Below, one piece after another: positions 1 to 9,063 of a stretch of DNA of 64,000 nucleotides. The first letter of the stretch is position 1. Every line of letters begins with the position of its first letter. The stretch is from positions 1-64,000 of the forward strand of contig JADIMG010000003.1 of NCBI GenBank assembly GCA_017694875.1, in the 5' to 3' direction. This DNA is from Candidatus Gallipaludibacter merdavium. GTDB lineage: Bacteria; Bacteroidota; Bacteroidia; Bacteroidales; Paludibacteraceae. The position numbers and the translations under genes were made by a program. A model generated the notes under the pieces. That model saw nothing but the letters and a program-made list of their open reading frames with translations, searched no databases and was not told the DNA's origin.

Positions 1-193
1 GGCCAATGGGATAGCCATACTTGATGACATTTTCACCCTCCGCAAAATCCTGCAAAGCTATCTTGTGTCCTGCGGGTATGTCTTGAAGCAGTTGAATGCT
101 TTTGCCGTCAATATTGACCTGCGCACCCGCCTTTTGGGGAACGATGGCCACAGCTACATTGTCGGCTGCATTGATTTTCAATATATCGGTCAT
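1..193 (-). CDS. uxaA: Altronate dehydratase UxaA, N-terminal part (runs off window)
   Basis: Reading the minus strand from the ATG at 193 gives a protein beginning MTDILKINAADNVAVAIVPQ and continuing to the window edge (64 codons seen). The start matches the small N-terminal SAF-type domain of altronate dehydratase, which converts D-altronate to 2-keto-3-deoxygluconate in galacturonate catabolism. The catalytic C-terminal domain lies outside the window. It follows uxaB on the same strand after 102 bases that hold a hairpin, so it may be the third gene of the operon with reduced read-through. The assignment rests on the N-terminal sequence plus the adjacent tagaturonate reductase gene; another SAF-domain dehydratase such as a galactarate-type enzyme is less likely in this context. 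Confidence 0.75.
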   Translation of the reverse strand, partial: MTDILKINAADNVAVAIVPQKAGAQVNIDGKSIQLLQDIPAGHKIALQDFAEGENVIKYGYPIG

Positions 194-245
194 AAACTAT
201 ATTTTAAATGATAATGAATTAGAGTCCCACTTTTCAGTGAAGGCA

Positions 246-285
246 AAAAGGGATGGCTGAAATCACCTTCCATGCCATCCCTTTT
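246..285 (-). terminator. Intercistronic hairpin between uxaB and uxaA
   Basis: Twelve-base arms AAAAGGGATGGC and GCCATCCCTTTT enclose a 16-base loop. On the minus strand the second arm runs into a short T run. It may terminate or attenuate transcription after uxaB, or protect the upstream mRNA; uxaA begins about 50 bases further on with no clear promoter of its own. Confidence 0.6.
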
Positions 286-295
286 CCTAATTATA

Positions 296-1762
296 TTAAA
301 GAATAGATTTCACTGTTTCGAGCATACCTTTTTCCTGAATGCTGTCAAGGAATGAAACTACCATGTCGGTCAAGCCCGGTATTTCATTGAGGTTGCATTT
401 GGATTCTTTCCAGATAACGTCGGTTGCGCCAAGCACACCTTCTGCCACCTTGCGGGTGTTTCCTGTTGCCCACAATTGTTTGAGCAAGTCCATGATTTCC
501 TGTGCGTCGTTGGGAACGATTTCCACGCCATCGGCACGTTTGCCACCCTTGTAATAAGTGATGATGGCAGCCAAGCCCAATACCAAGCCCTTAGGCAATT
601 CGCCTTTGCGTTCCAGATAGGTCTTCAAACCAGGAAGGTCACGTGTTTCAAATTTCGGGAAGGAGTTGAGCATAATGCTGGTTACGGCATGGTCAACAAA
701 CGGGTTGTTGAAGCGTTCGAGCACGTCTTTGGCAAACTGTTCCAATTCGGCTTTCGGTAAGTTGAGGGTTTCCATCAATTCATGAAACATTACCTTGTTG
801 ATGTATTTGCCAATCACTTCATGTTGGCAAGCGTCACGCACAATATTGATGCCCGAAAGGAATGCTACCGGTGACAAAACCGTGTGAGGGCCATTGAGCA
901 AAGTAACCTTGCGTTCGTGATAAGGAGCTTCGCTTGGAACGAACAGCACGTTCAATCCGGCTTTGTTGGCTGGGAATTCGGCTGCCAATGCTTCCAACGA
1001 GATGTTTTCAGCGGCTTCAATTACCCACAAGTGGAAGATTTCAGCTTGTACCACCAAATTGTCGTCATAGCCGATGGTAGCTTTAATCTGGTCGATTTCC
1101 TTGCGTGGGAAGCCCGGCACAATGCGGTCAACCAGTGTAGCGCATACATAGCAGTAATTGGTGAACCACTGTTTGAATGCTTCCGGCAAATGCCACAACT
1201 CAATGTATTGATAGATGCATTCCTTCAGTTTGTGCCCGTTGAGGAAAATCAGCTCGCATGGGAAAATAATCAATCCCTTGTCGGCAGCACCGCTGAAGGT
1301 TTTGTAACGGTGGTAAAGCAATTGGGTCAACTTGCCGGGATAAGAAGAAGCAGGAGCATCTTCCAGTTTGCAGGTTGGGTCAAATGCAATACCGGCTTCG
1401 GTCGTATTGGAAATAACGAAACGGATTTCCGGCTGTTCGGCCAATTTCATGAATGCATCAAAGTCTGCATAAGGATTCATGGCACGGCTGATGACATCAA
1501 TCAGCTCAAGGCTATTCACGGTATTACCTTTGTCAATGCCCTGAAGATTAACATGATACAAGTCATCTTGTGCATTGAGCATATCCACCATTCCCTTGTC
1601 AATCGGTTGGACAACGACTACACTACCATTGAAATCGGTTTTCTTGTCCATGTTCCACACAATCCAATCTACGAATGCACGTAAAAAGTTACCTTCACCA
1701 AATTGGATAATTCTTTCAGGACGCTGTATCTTGACAGCGGTTTCTTTGTTTAACGGTTTCAT
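296..1762 (-). CDS. uxaB: Tagaturonate reductase (altronate oxidoreductase)
   Basis: 488 residues, the usual length for the long-chain mannitol dehydrogenase family members that reduce D-tagaturonate to D-altronate with NADH in the cytoplasm. The N-terminal Rossmann region carries IIQFGEGNFLRAFVDWIV (about residues 18-35), and a lysine-containing catalytic segment KVTLLNGPHTVLSPVAFL lies near residue 285. The gene starts at an ATG 23 bases after the regulator gene stop and precedes uxaA, so the three form a regulator-UxaB-UxaA galacturonate operon. Fructuronate reductase (UxuB) is the closest alternative, but the uxaA neighbour favours UxaB. No isomerase (uxaC) or kdgK/kdgA is present in the window. 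Confidence 0.9.
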   Translation of the reverse strand: MKPLNKETAVKIQRPERIIQFGEGNFLRAFVDWIVWNMDKKTDFNGSVVVVQPIDKGMVDMLNAQDDLYHVNLQGIDKGNTVNSLELIDVISRAMNPYADFDAFMKLAEQPEIRFVISNTTEAGIAFDPTCKLEDAPASSYPGKLTQLLYHRYKTFSGAADKGLIIFPCELIFLNGHKLKECIYQYIELWHLPEAFKQWFTNYCYVCATLVDRIVPGFPRKEIDQIKATIGYDDNLVVQAEIFHLWVIEAAENISLEALAAEFPANKAGLNVLFVPSEAPYHERKVTLLNGPHTVLSPVAFLSGINIVRDACQHEVIGKYINKVMFHELMETLNLPKAELEQFAKDVLERFNNPFVDHAVTSIMLNSFPKFETRDLPGLKTYLERKGELPKGLVLGLAAIITYYKGGKRADGVEIVPNDAQEIMDLLKQLWATGNTRKVAEGVLGATDVIWKESKCNLNEIPGLTDMVVSFLDSIQEKGMLETVKSIL

Positions 1763-1785
1763 GTTACACTAAATTATTTAAGTTG

Positions 1786-2853
1786 CTATTCAAAATTCAT
1801 ATAATAGTCAATGTTTTCCTTTATCAGAATGTCAATGGGAATATAATTTATCTGCTCGGTTTCCTGCTTGAATATGATGTTCTTGCACAAGTCCTTCAAC
1901 ACCAGATAGGCCTGCTTTTCAGGGCGCTGGGCAATCAGACTGTGAATGATGCCTTTCTTGAGGAAATACACATTTTTGTCGAGTAAATCATAACCTATAA
2001 GACGTATGCCCTCCATATGGGCCTTGTCCAGATAGTGGGCAATGCGATAGACTTTGGAATTGAATGTGACCACTGCCTTGACGTCGTTCCGGCGGATGGT
2101 TTCGAGCAATACCCGTTCATTCTGTTCCGACGGACTGTCTTCCAACACCAAGGGGGTAAATGTATATTTGTCGTTCAGACACTGACGATTTACATAGTCA
2201 ATAAAACCTTTATACCGCTCCTGCGTCTGATTGGAAATGATACCTCCCTCTCTTTTGGCACGCACCAGCAATACGTGTGAATAGAGAGGTAGATTTTCCA
2301 AAAGCAGTTTGGCGGCTATATATCCACTGTGGAAAGAATGCTGACCATAATAACTGAGAAAACCCTGGTCGTCGATGAGCGAATCAATAAAGGAATAAGG
2401 GATGTTTTTCTCCTTCAACCCTGCAATGAGCACATGAGCATCCTCCGTAAAAGTAGGTACTATCACTACCCCATCAGGCTGCAAATCAAGTATTTGACGA
2501 GCTTTTTCCGCATAAGAGGAATGATTGTACTGGTTATAGTAAAGCGGTGTGACCGCTACATTGAAATCAGCCAGTTCGGAGGCAGCCATATTGATTCCTT
2601 CCTCCACTTTCTCCCAATAATCGGCCTGCGTATGTTCCGGCAGGAAAAAGATAAAGCGGAAATGTTTTTTTGTGGCCAACGAACGTGCATAAACGTTGGG
2701 ACGGTAATGTAATTCGTCGATTGCCTTCTGGACTGCCTGACGGCTTTTTTCCGATACTTCACCTCGATTGTGAAGCACACGGTCGACCGTGCCCTCGGAA
2801 ACACCTGCCTTTTGTGCTATGTCCTTGATGCGTATTTTATTAATAATTTCCAT
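1786..2853 (-). CDS. LacI-family transcriptional regulator of the uxaBA operon
   Basis: 355 residues from the ATG at 2853; a TTG lies one codon upstream. The N-terminus is a classic LacI helix-turn-helix and hinge: IKDIAQKAGVSEGTVDRVLH, then a segment with RPNVYARSLA. The rest is a periplasmic-binding-protein-like sensor domain (FRFIFFLPEH...GYDLLDKN). The C-terminal half resembles the sugar-binding sensor domains common in Bacteroidales LacI proteins. It is the first gene of the operon, so it probably regulates itself together with uxaB and uxaA, with a uronate intermediate as inducer (inference from context). A 20-bp palindrome between its -7 box and its start is a likely operator. Confidence 0.85.
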   Translation of the reverse strand: MEIINKIRIKDIAQKAGVSEGTVDRVLHNRGEVSEKSRQAVQKAIDELHYRPNVYARSLATKKHFRFIFFLPEHTQADYWEKVEEGINMAASELADFNVAVTPLYYNQYNHSSYAEKARQILDLQPDGVVIVPTFTEDAHVLIAGLKEKNIPYSFIDSLIDDQGFLSYYGQHSFHSGYIAAKLLLENLPLYSHVLLVRAKREGGIISNQTQERYKGFIDYVNRQCLNDKYTFTPLVLEDSPSEQNERVLLETIRRNDVKAVVTFNSKVYRIAHYLDKAHMEGIRLIGYDLLDKNVYFLKKGIIHSLIAQRPEKQAYLVLKDLCKNIIFKQETEQINYIPIDILIKENIDYYMNFE

Positions 2854-2893
2854 CAATCAACAAATTATCAATGAGATATATCTATTTTCCCGT

Positions 2894-2928
2894 TTCCGTG
2901 TACGCACACGGAAGCAGTTGCAAAGATA
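2894..2928 (-). promoter_or_regulatory. Promoter -7 box with adjacent palindromic operator candidate
   Basis: On the minus strand TATCTTTG (complement of 2921-2928) matches the Bacteroidales -7 consensus TAnnTTTG. Immediately downstream, at about the expected transcription start, lies the inverted repeat TTCCGTGT-ACGC-ACACGGAA (2894-2913), 8-bp perfect arms around 4 bases. Binding there would block initiation of the regulator-uxaB-uxaA transcript. No clear -33 element was found at the usual spacing. Confidence 0.6.
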
Positions 2929-3001
2929 CTATTTATTTTTAATATTGAAGAAATCAAAGGAAATTTTTTCTGCATTGAGAAGAAAATTCATTTTGAGCAC
3001 C

Positions 3002-3037
3002 GCAAAAAAACAATGCCCACGTTTCACAACGTAGGCA
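3002..3037 (-). terminator. Rho-independent terminator after punA
   Basis: The stem TGCCCACGTT / AACGTAGGCA (3014-3037, one mismatch, 4-base loop) is followed on the minus strand by a run of seven T residues. It lies about 30 bases beyond the punA stop codon. Confidence 0.75.
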
Positions 3038-3064
3038 CTGCAAAAAACATATGAAAAAATCATT

Positions 3065-3877
3065 TTATATTTGTTGTATAAGTCGAGTCATGATAAGCGT
3101 CATAAGCGGCTGTGCCCTATTACCTATTTCCTGCACTTCCTCATGGGAAACTTCCACAATCTTTCCTGGTACGCCCAAATCGGTAATGATGCTCATACCA
3201 AACACACGCATACCTGCATGATTGGCAACAATCACTTCGGGAACGGTGCTCATGCCAACGGCATCACCTCCAATTGCACGGAAATAACGGTATTCGGCAG
3301 GTGTTTCAAAAGTTGGACCTTGTGTGCCTACATAGACGCCTTCCACTACCCGAATATTGTTCTCACTCGCAATCTGTTTGGCTTTTGCTATCAGTTGTTT
3401 GTCGTAAGCCTCACTCATGTCAGGGAAACGCGGCCCCAGTTCGTTGTAGTTCTTGCCTCGTAACGGATGCTCCGGGAACACGTTGATATGGTCGGTTATA
3501 ATCATCAAATCACCAATCTCAAAATCCGAATTGACACCTCCCGAGGCATTGGAAACAAACAAGGTATCGATGCCCACAGCATGCATTACACGCACAGGAA
3601 AAGTAACTTCCTTCATGTTATATCCTTCATAATAATGGAAACGTCCTTGCATGGCCATCACATCCACACCGCCCAATTTTCCGATAATGAGTTTTCCAGA
3701 ATGACCTTCTACTGTCGATATAGGAAAATTAGGTATAGACTTGTAAGGTATCTCCAACCTGTCTGTTATCTGCGTTGCCAGATTTCCAAGACCAGTGCCC
3801 AAAATGATTCCGATATGGAGCTGAGTGGTCATTTGTGAACGGATATACTCAGCTGTTTCTTTTATTTTCTCTAACAT
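3065..3877 (-). CDS. punA: Purine nucleoside phosphorylase
   Basis: 270 residues, the normal size of the trimeric PNP class that cleaves inosine and guanosine with phosphate. Family motifs visible are GIILGTGLGNLA (about residue 23), GHSGKLIIGK with the phosphate-binding histidine, MQGRFHYYEGY, and FVSNASGGVN; the late segment VGMSTVPEVIVANHAGM is also typical. The ATG start lies within the 3' end of lpxK, overlapping it by 29 bases, so translation is probably coupled. It is the last gene of sppA-lpxK-punA and is followed by a terminator. The cytoplasmic purine salvage role is unrelated to its membrane-biogenesis neighbours; the arrangement is, as I recall, common in Bacteroides. Confidence 0.93.
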   Translation of the reverse strand: MLEKIKETAEYIRSQMTTQLHIGIILGTGLGNLATQITDRLEIPYKSIPNFPISTVEGHSGKLIIGKLGGVDVMAMQGRFHYYEGYNMKEVTFPVRVMHAVGIDTLFVSNASGGVNSDFEIGDLMIITDHINVFPEHPLRGKNYNELGPRFPDMSEAYDKQLIAKAKQIASENNIRVVEGVYVGTQGPTFETPAEYRYFRAIGGDAVGMSTVPEVIVANHAGMRVFGMSIITDLGVPGKIVEVSHEEVQEIGNRAQPLMTLIMTRLIQQI

Positions 3878-4901
3878 AGGCTTTTATGTTTTGAATGAAT
3901 TTATCTAAGAGATTGTCTATGACTTGAATTTCAATAGGCAAATAATATACCATGGATTTCAGATGTTCCGGAAAATACTGGCTGCAGCGCAAACGCATGG
4001 CATCCTTTTCCGTGGTCAGCAATATCTTGTTTTCAGACGGCATAACACCGAACTCCTTTTCTATGCGCTGAAAATCCTTTTTAGTAAAACTGTGATGGTC
4101 GGGAAAAGCAATGGTTTTGAGCAACTTCACCTTCAGTTCCAGATATTCCTGCATGTATTTCGGCGAAGCGATGCCTGTGAACAGGCACACGCTGCATTCG
4201 CCTAACTGCACATCTAATTTTGCATCAAACACGGGGCGGATTTCACCATAATGCATCTGTGTAAAGAACAAATGCTGATAAGGCAATACCGCCAAATCGA
4301 GATAGACCATGCGTCGGTCTATCGGAGTCATTTTTTCAGGACATTTCGTTACCACAATCGTTTCGGCACGGGGTGAACTGTGACGCGAATCACGCAAATG
4401 GCCGTAAGGCAGCATATAATCCTTTACATACAGATTGTCGTAGGCAGTGAGCAAAACCACATAGCCGGGTTTTATCTGCCTATGCTGCAAAGCGTCGTCG
4501 AGAATGATGCAATCCAAATCGGGAAAACGTTTCAGCAACTGCTTCACGCCATTCACCCGCTTTTCACATACCGCTACGGGTATATCGGGAAAACGCATGT
4601 GCACTTGCATAGGTTCATCGCCAATGGTCAATGCCGTGGCATTTTCATCGGCCAAAAGAAATCCTGAAGTCTTGCGCTTATAGCCACGACTGAGAAAAGC
4701 CACCTTGAATTCATCCTTCATCTGCTCAATCAGCAAAATGGAATGAGGTGTCTTGCCGGTTCCGCCTACTGCCAAATTGCCCACGCACACCGTCGATACA
4801 GGAGGTGACCACGATTTGCAGAATCCGTATTCATAGAGCATGTTTCGCAGCGCTACTACAAATCCGTATATCCAGGACAATATGAGTCGCAGCAATTTCA
4901 T
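3849..4901 (-). CDS. lpxK: Tetraacyldisaccharide 4'-kinase (lipid A synthesis)
   Basis: 350 residues. LpxK phosphorylates the 4' position of the tetraacyldisaccharide 1-phosphate precursor of lipid A at the inner membrane face. The P-loop is inside VGNLAVGGTGKTPH (about residues 40-54), preceded by a hydrophobic N-terminal membrane-associated helix (LLRLILSWIYGFVVALRNML). Downstream motifs include AFLSRGYKR, the DEP segment GDEPMQ, and ILDDALQHR, all characteristic of the family. The start ATG is 8 bases after the sppA stop and the 3' end overlaps punA, indicating one operon. Nothing is abnormal in length or motifs. Confidence 0.93.
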   Translation of the reverse strand: MKLLRLILSWIYGFVVALRNMLYEYGFCKSWSPPVSTVCVGNLAVGGTGKTPHSILLIEQMKDEFKVAFLSRGYKRKTSGFLLADENATALTIGDEPMQVHMRFPDIPVAVCEKRVNGVKQLLKRFPDLDCIILDDALQHRQIKPGYVVLLTAYDNLYVKDYMLPYGHLRDSRHSSPRAETIVVTKCPEKMTPIDRRMVYLDLAVLPYQHLFFTQMHYGEIRPVFDAKLDVQLGECSVCLFTGIASPKYMQEYLELKVKLLKTIAFPDHHSFTKKDFQRIEKEFGVMPSENKILLTTEKDAMRLRCSQYFPEHLKSMVYYLPIEIQVIDNLLDKFIQNIKAYVRENKRNS

Positions 4902-4909
4902 CAGCTACC

Positions 4910-6676
4910 TTATTTAATGGTAAAATAAACGGGCATAATGGCTTGCAGGGAAGGTTTTTCCGCAATTGCCTTTATCTGCTGCAGCATAGTGTATTCTTCA
5001 CCCATACTTTGTTCCATATAATGGTCGATGGCAGCAGACATAGACATTTCCTCCAATAAACGAGTCATGAAATCCTTCTTTTCGGGATAGGACACTACCC
5101 TATATTCTGACAAGCCGGCTTTTTCAACAGCTACCGCAACTGCATCGTCAAGGCCACCCAAACGGTCAACCAGTCCTTTTTCCTTAGCCAATGAACCCAA
5201 CCATACACGCCCTTCGGCTATTGCCTTGATGGCATCGGTCGTCATTTGGCGTCCGTCAGCACAACGCTGTACAAACAATTCGTAACCACGGTTTACATAT
5301 CCTTGCATCAATGCACGTTCTTCTGTGTCCATTCCTTCAAACAGCATATTGGTTTCCATATCGCTCAAGCGGTTGGTCTGAACGCCATCAAAATTGAAGC
5401 CTAATTTGTTGGCCACTTTCGATACATTGGGTATCATGCCATAAATGCCGATAGAGCCTGTCAATGTGGAAGGTTGTGCCACAATTTCATCGGCCACACA
5501 AGAGATGTAATAGCCTCCGGACGCTGCATAGTCGCCCATGGAAACAATCAAGGGTTTTTCCTTCTTCAATAAGGACAAGGCATGCCAAATCTGTTCGCTC
5601 GCATAGGCACTGCCACCAGGGGAATTAACGCGGAGCACTACACTCTTAACCGATTTGTCTTTTGCCACATCCATAATGGTTTCCACCATATCATCAGCTA
5701 CAATTCCATCATTGCCACTATCATAAATGGCTCCCACAGCATAAATAACTGCCACCTTATCGGCTTTTGCATTAGGAACAACCGGCACTGCCGTCATGGA
5801 TGCATGGTCCACAAATTCCACCTTGTCCACTCCTGCCATCTGGGCGATAAGGGATTCCATGTCGGTTTCATAAAGCAAGGAATCGACCAAGCCGTATTCT
5901 GCATAGGTTTCTTCGGGTTGGTAAGTCATGGCCATATCGGCATATTTCTGCAAATTGTCAACAGAGATGTTGCGGGCCGTTGCCACGTCGCTCACAATTC
6001 CATTCCACAAGCCGTTTACCATTTCTGTCATTTGCAAACGGTTGGCTTCACTCATTTCGGTCAAGATATAGGGCTCAACAGCAGACTTGAACGTACCCAC
6101 CTTGACAATCTGCATCTCCACGCCGATTTTTTCCAGGAAGTTCTTGTAGAATATATGTTGGGAATAAAGACCGTTCCAGCCAAGCATACCATGTTTGTTG
6201 AGATAAAGTTTATCGGCTACCGTTGCCAAGTAATAATTGGATTGGGCATAAGAGTCGGCATAAGCCACAATGAATTTACCAGATTCCTTGAAATCAAGCA
6301 ATGCATTTCTCAATTCCTGAATGGAGGCATAAGATGCACCTAAAGCACCGCCTTTCAGATAGATTCCCTTTATATTGTCATCCTTTTTGGCCTTGTCGAT
6401 ATTTTCAAGCAAATCGTCCAATCCCATGGTCTTGTTGGCCGGTTGGTTGGCCGCCTGATAAATTACTGCCATAAAAGCGTCGTCCTCACTTCTTTCCATC
6501 AGCGTGCCATTTAGCTCAATCACATATACGGAATTGGCTTTCAGTGTGGTAGGTGGTGTAGATGTGGACATGGCTACCAATGACCCCATTATTCCAAACA
6601 GAATAAAAATACCAATAAAGGAGAATAACATCAACCCTACAAATGTGGCTAGGGTGTACTTCAAGAATTGTTTCAT
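4910..6676 (-). CDS. sppA: Signal peptide peptidase SppA, 67K type
   Basis: 588 residues, full length for the duplicated 67K SppA, a membrane-anchored serine protease that degrades cleaved signal peptides. An N-terminal membrane segment (TFVGLMLFSFIGIFILFGIMG) is followed by two tandem S49 domains. The C-terminal domain has the nucleophile segment MGDYAASGGYYISCVAD (serine near residue 390) and RVNSPGGSAYASEQIW; the N-terminal domain has YADSYAQSNYYLATVAD, around the family's lysine dyad partner. A strong promoter (6716-6745) lies about 40 bases upstream. It is the first gene of the sppA-lpxK-punA operon. Confidence 0.93.
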   Translation of the reverse strand: MKQFLKYTLATFVGLMLFSFIGIFILFGIMGSLVAMSTSTPPTTLKANSVYVIELNGTLMERSEDDAFMAVIYQAANQPANKTMGLDDLLENIDKAKKDDNIKGIYLKGGALGASYASIQELRNALLDFKESGKFIVAYADSYAQSNYYLATVADKLYLNKHGMLGWNGLYSQHIFYKNFLEKIGVEMQIVKVGTFKSAVEPYILTEMSEANRLQMTEMVNGLWNGIVSDVATARNISVDNLQKYADMAMTYQPEETYAEYGLVDSLLYETDMESLIAQMAGVDKVEFVDHASMTAVPVVPNAKADKVAVIYAVGAIYDSGNDGIVADDMVETIMDVAKDKSVKSVVLRVNSPGGSAYASEQIWHALSLLKKEKPLIVSMGDYAASGGYYISCVADEIVAQPSTLTGSIGIYGMIPNVSKVANKLGFNFDGVQTNRLSDMETNMLFEGMDTEERALMQGYVNRGYELFVQRCADGRQMTTDAIKAIAEGRVWLGSLAKEKGLVDRLGGLDDAVAVAVEKAGLSEYRVVSYPEKKDFMTRLLEEMSMSAAIDHYMEQSMGEEYTMLQQIKAIAEKPSLQAIMPVYFTIK

Positions 6677-6715
6677 ATGAAATGAGTATTAGAATTGTTT
6701 TTTTGCGATAATATG

Positions 6716-6745
6716 CAAAGATACAATTATTTTCGATATGGACAA
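6716..6745 (-). promoter_or_regulatory. Bacteroidales-type promoter for sppA-lpxK-punA
   Basis: Minus strand: TTG, 19 bases, then TATCTTTG (complement of 6716-6723), an exact TAnnTTTG match at standard spacing. Transcription would begin near 6709, leaving a leader of about 30 bases before the sppA ATG. Confidence 0.75.
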
Positions 6746-7100
6746 CATTATTGTCCATTACAATCCTATTTTTATTTGACTGGTCTCTATTCTGCCTTTT
6801 TTGAAACGGCTAAATTTGCATTTGAGTGGAAAGGAAGGTTTAGAGCGGACGTTGGGGTATGTGTTATAAGGGATGAATTCTAAGCGACCATTGATAATAT
6901 ATGATATATATGACGAAGTACATTATGAAAATGCATTGGTTAAGCAGAAAGCAAAGTAAAGATTTGCTATTTTTTATCCCAATTTAAATCATTACCAATC
7001 AATTAGATTCGTATATTTCACAAAGTAGAATTTCAAAATATTTTATCTACAACTTAGTATGACAGCATTCCATAATTACCAACAAAAACTTTAAGCATAA
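6746..7100. other. Non-coding AT-rich gap between sppA promoter and AAA ATPase gene
   Basis: About 355 bases without a supportable gene. Short open frames exist but lack ribosome binding sites or recognisable composition. A fragment near 6840 (GCGGACGTTGGGGTA) resembles sequence found beside the palindromic repeats elsewhere (GAAACGGACGTTGGGG near 15438), so it could be a decayed repeat. No terminator was seen after the AAA gene. Confidence 0.4.
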
Positions 7101-8807
7101 TCAAAATCCAATTTTTATACGGGATGAGTTGGAAATACGTTCATTACGGCACATCTCTATTATAGATGACAAATCAATGTCATCATTTCCCGACAAGATG
7201 GTATTAACCGTGTACTTCCTTATGATGTTTTCAATCTCTCCACCCGAAAGATCGAATTGGGAAGCAAGGGTATGTGCATCATTCTCTTTCAACGACGGCA
7301 ACATGCTTTGCCAGATTTGTGTACGTGCTTCCACAGTAGGACGATTAAAGTGGATTTTATAAAGAAAACGACGTTCAAATGCCTTATCCAGATTATTTGT
7401 GAGATTGGTAGTAGCAATCATAATCCCTTCTATTGTTTCCATTTCCTGCAGTATGATATTCTGTATGGAATTTTCCATTTTATCCACTGCACGCGTAGCC
7501 CCTTCCATGCGTACGCCCAGTATGGCATCCGCTTCATTGAACAGCAATATCGGTACATGCGACATTTCTTTGCAGATAGTGCGGTATCTGTCGAACAGCT
7601 TTTTTATGTTCTGCTCACTTTCGCCTACCCAGCAACTTTTTATTTCGTTCACATCAACACGAAGGATATGTCGTCCTGTAGCACGGGCAATCTGATATAC
7701 CGTTTCTGTTTTTCCAGTTCCCGGTGAGCCATAAAACAAACAGCAGAATCCTGTTCTCATTCCTGCATTTTGCAAACGAGATTGCACTTTCTTAAAGCGG
7801 TCGGCCGAAAGGATTGACGATAATTCATTGATCTGTCTTTGCTCTGAACCACTGTAAATCAACCTCTTTTCCGTAAAAGAATCAAACTTAATCAAGCTGT
7901 GTTCCGCTTTTGCTTTTACAATTAGATTCAGTTCTGCCAACAAATCGGTCTTTGCATATTCGGTCAATTTAAAGCAATCTGAACGTGCCATTCCGTCCTC
8001 ATTGACATTCTCAATCAGATTATATTCAAATAATTCAGAAGTACGGTTTCGAAGATCATTTTTACACCAATAGGGAATTTTATCGTTGTCATATAGATTC
8101 ATTATATCGCGAAAACCAATACGGTCATCTTGATGTTCCACAAAAAGGTGAGCCATAAAAATAAACAACAATAATTCTTCCTCTTCCAATTGGAAACGCT
8201 CCAATGTCCGCATAAAATAAGTAGTCTTGATTTCCGCAAGATGTTCATTGGTTTGTGTTAAAAGTGTTTGGTAGGTAATTTCATTATTATCCTTCTCGGT
8301 CATCAATTCGGAAAATCTATCAAAGAAACTCTGTAAATCAGCTATTGGTTCCACATTATACACATAGGGCTGATTCTTTTTCAAGGCCTCCAAAACATCA
8401 GACGGAACGCGATAAGTAAGCGAATTCATACAAGAACGTGAGGCACGTACATAATGCATCTTTTCGAGTACATCAATCTCAGCGGATAAGCGCAAAATTT
8501 TAGTCGTACGGCATCCTGTATAAGATGCAATTTCAGATATGCGAATAGAACTATCTTCACTCCTATCCACAAAAAGAGCCAGCAAAACAGTCTGTATGGA
8601 CGACAATTTCAATTTGCGTGAAGCATATTTCAGATGAAGCTCGATTTTTTTCATAAATTCCTCTGACAGTTTAGAATCTTCGGCAACTTCCACTATATAC
8701 TCAAAAGCTTCAAGTACGCACTTAGGACGATTAGGAACATTTTCCTCTTTTGGCAACTGTTCATCGAATTGCATTTTTTTGTCATTGAAGTGATCTTTCA
8801 TATCCAT
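7101..8807 (-). CDS. AAA ATPase with an N-terminal winged-helix-like region
   Basis: About 568 residues from the ATG at 8807 (a TTG two codons earlier is an alternative). The C-terminal third is a single AAA module: Walker A GSPGTGKTETV (about residue 365), Walker B ILLFNEADAILG, sensor 1 IMIATTNLTNN and the arginine-finger region AFERRFLYKIHFNRP, followed by an AAA lid helical domain. The first 300 residues are helical and include a possible winged helix (about 55-120, SSIRISEIASYTGCRTTKIL). The classic family is ClpX/FtsH/spastin-like ATPases that remodel proteins, but the N-terminal region does not reveal a substrate. It is transcribed alone and divergently from a WYL regulator. Base composition is more AT-rich than the flanking operons. 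Specific function unknown. Confidence 0.75.
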   Translation of the reverse strand: MDMKDHFNDKKMQFDEQLPKEENVPNRPKCVLEAFEYIVEVAEDSKLSEEFMKKIELHLKYASRKLKLSSIQTVLLALFVDRSEDSSIRISEIASYTGCRTTKILRLSAEIDVLEKMHYVRASRSCMNSLTYRVPSDVLEALKKNQPYVYNVEPIADLQSFFDRFSELMTEKDNNEITYQTLLTQTNEHLAEIKTTYFMRTLERFQLEEEELLLFIFMAHLFVEHQDDRIGFRDIMNLYDNDKIPYWCKNDLRNRTSELFEYNLIENVNEDGMARSDCFKLTEYAKTDLLAELNLIVKAKAEHSLIKFDSFTEKRLIYSGSEQRQINELSSILSADRFKKVQSRLQNAGMRTGFCCLFYGSPGTGKTETVYQIARATGRHILRVDVNEIKSCWVGESEQNIKKLFDRYRTICKEMSHVPILLFNEADAILGVRMEGATRAVDKMENSIQNIILQEMETIEGIMIATTNLTNNLDKAFERRFLYKIHFNRPTVEARTQIWQSMLPSLKENDAHTLASQFDLSGGEIENIIRKYTVNTILSGNDDIDLSSIIEMCRNERISNSSRIKIGF

Positions 8808-8827
8808 ATTCAATTTTAGTTACGGTA

Positions 8828-8835
8828 CAAAAATA
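8828..8835 (-). promoter_or_regulatory. -7 box for the AAA ATPase gene
   Basis: TATTTTTG on the minus strand, 20 bases before the ATG, matches TAnnTTTG. No -33 element was found at 19-21 bases, so this is a weaker call. Confidence 0.4.
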
Positions 8836-9010
8836 TTCCATAGATGTATCATTTGTCGATACAGGTTCAAAAAAATCTTCTTTGAGCATTTACTGACCTT
8901 ATTTCCATAAATATCCGGGATGAGAGGTAGCGTTATAAAATATTGAGTATGGGAATTAAAAACATTGCCTGTTTCACGTATGCAAATCAACAACAGAACA
9001 AGTATAAATC

Positions 9011-9041
9011 TTTACTGTTTCTAAAAGTTTCGCTAACTTTG
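9011..9041 (+). promoter_or_regulatory. Promoter for the WYL regulator gene
   Basis: TTTA, 19 bases, then TAACTTTG (9034-9041). The -7 box is an exact consensus match and the -33 differs by one base. The ATG follows 22 bases downstream. Confidence 0.65.
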
Positions 9042-9063
9042 TCTCTATCAAACCATAAAAACT

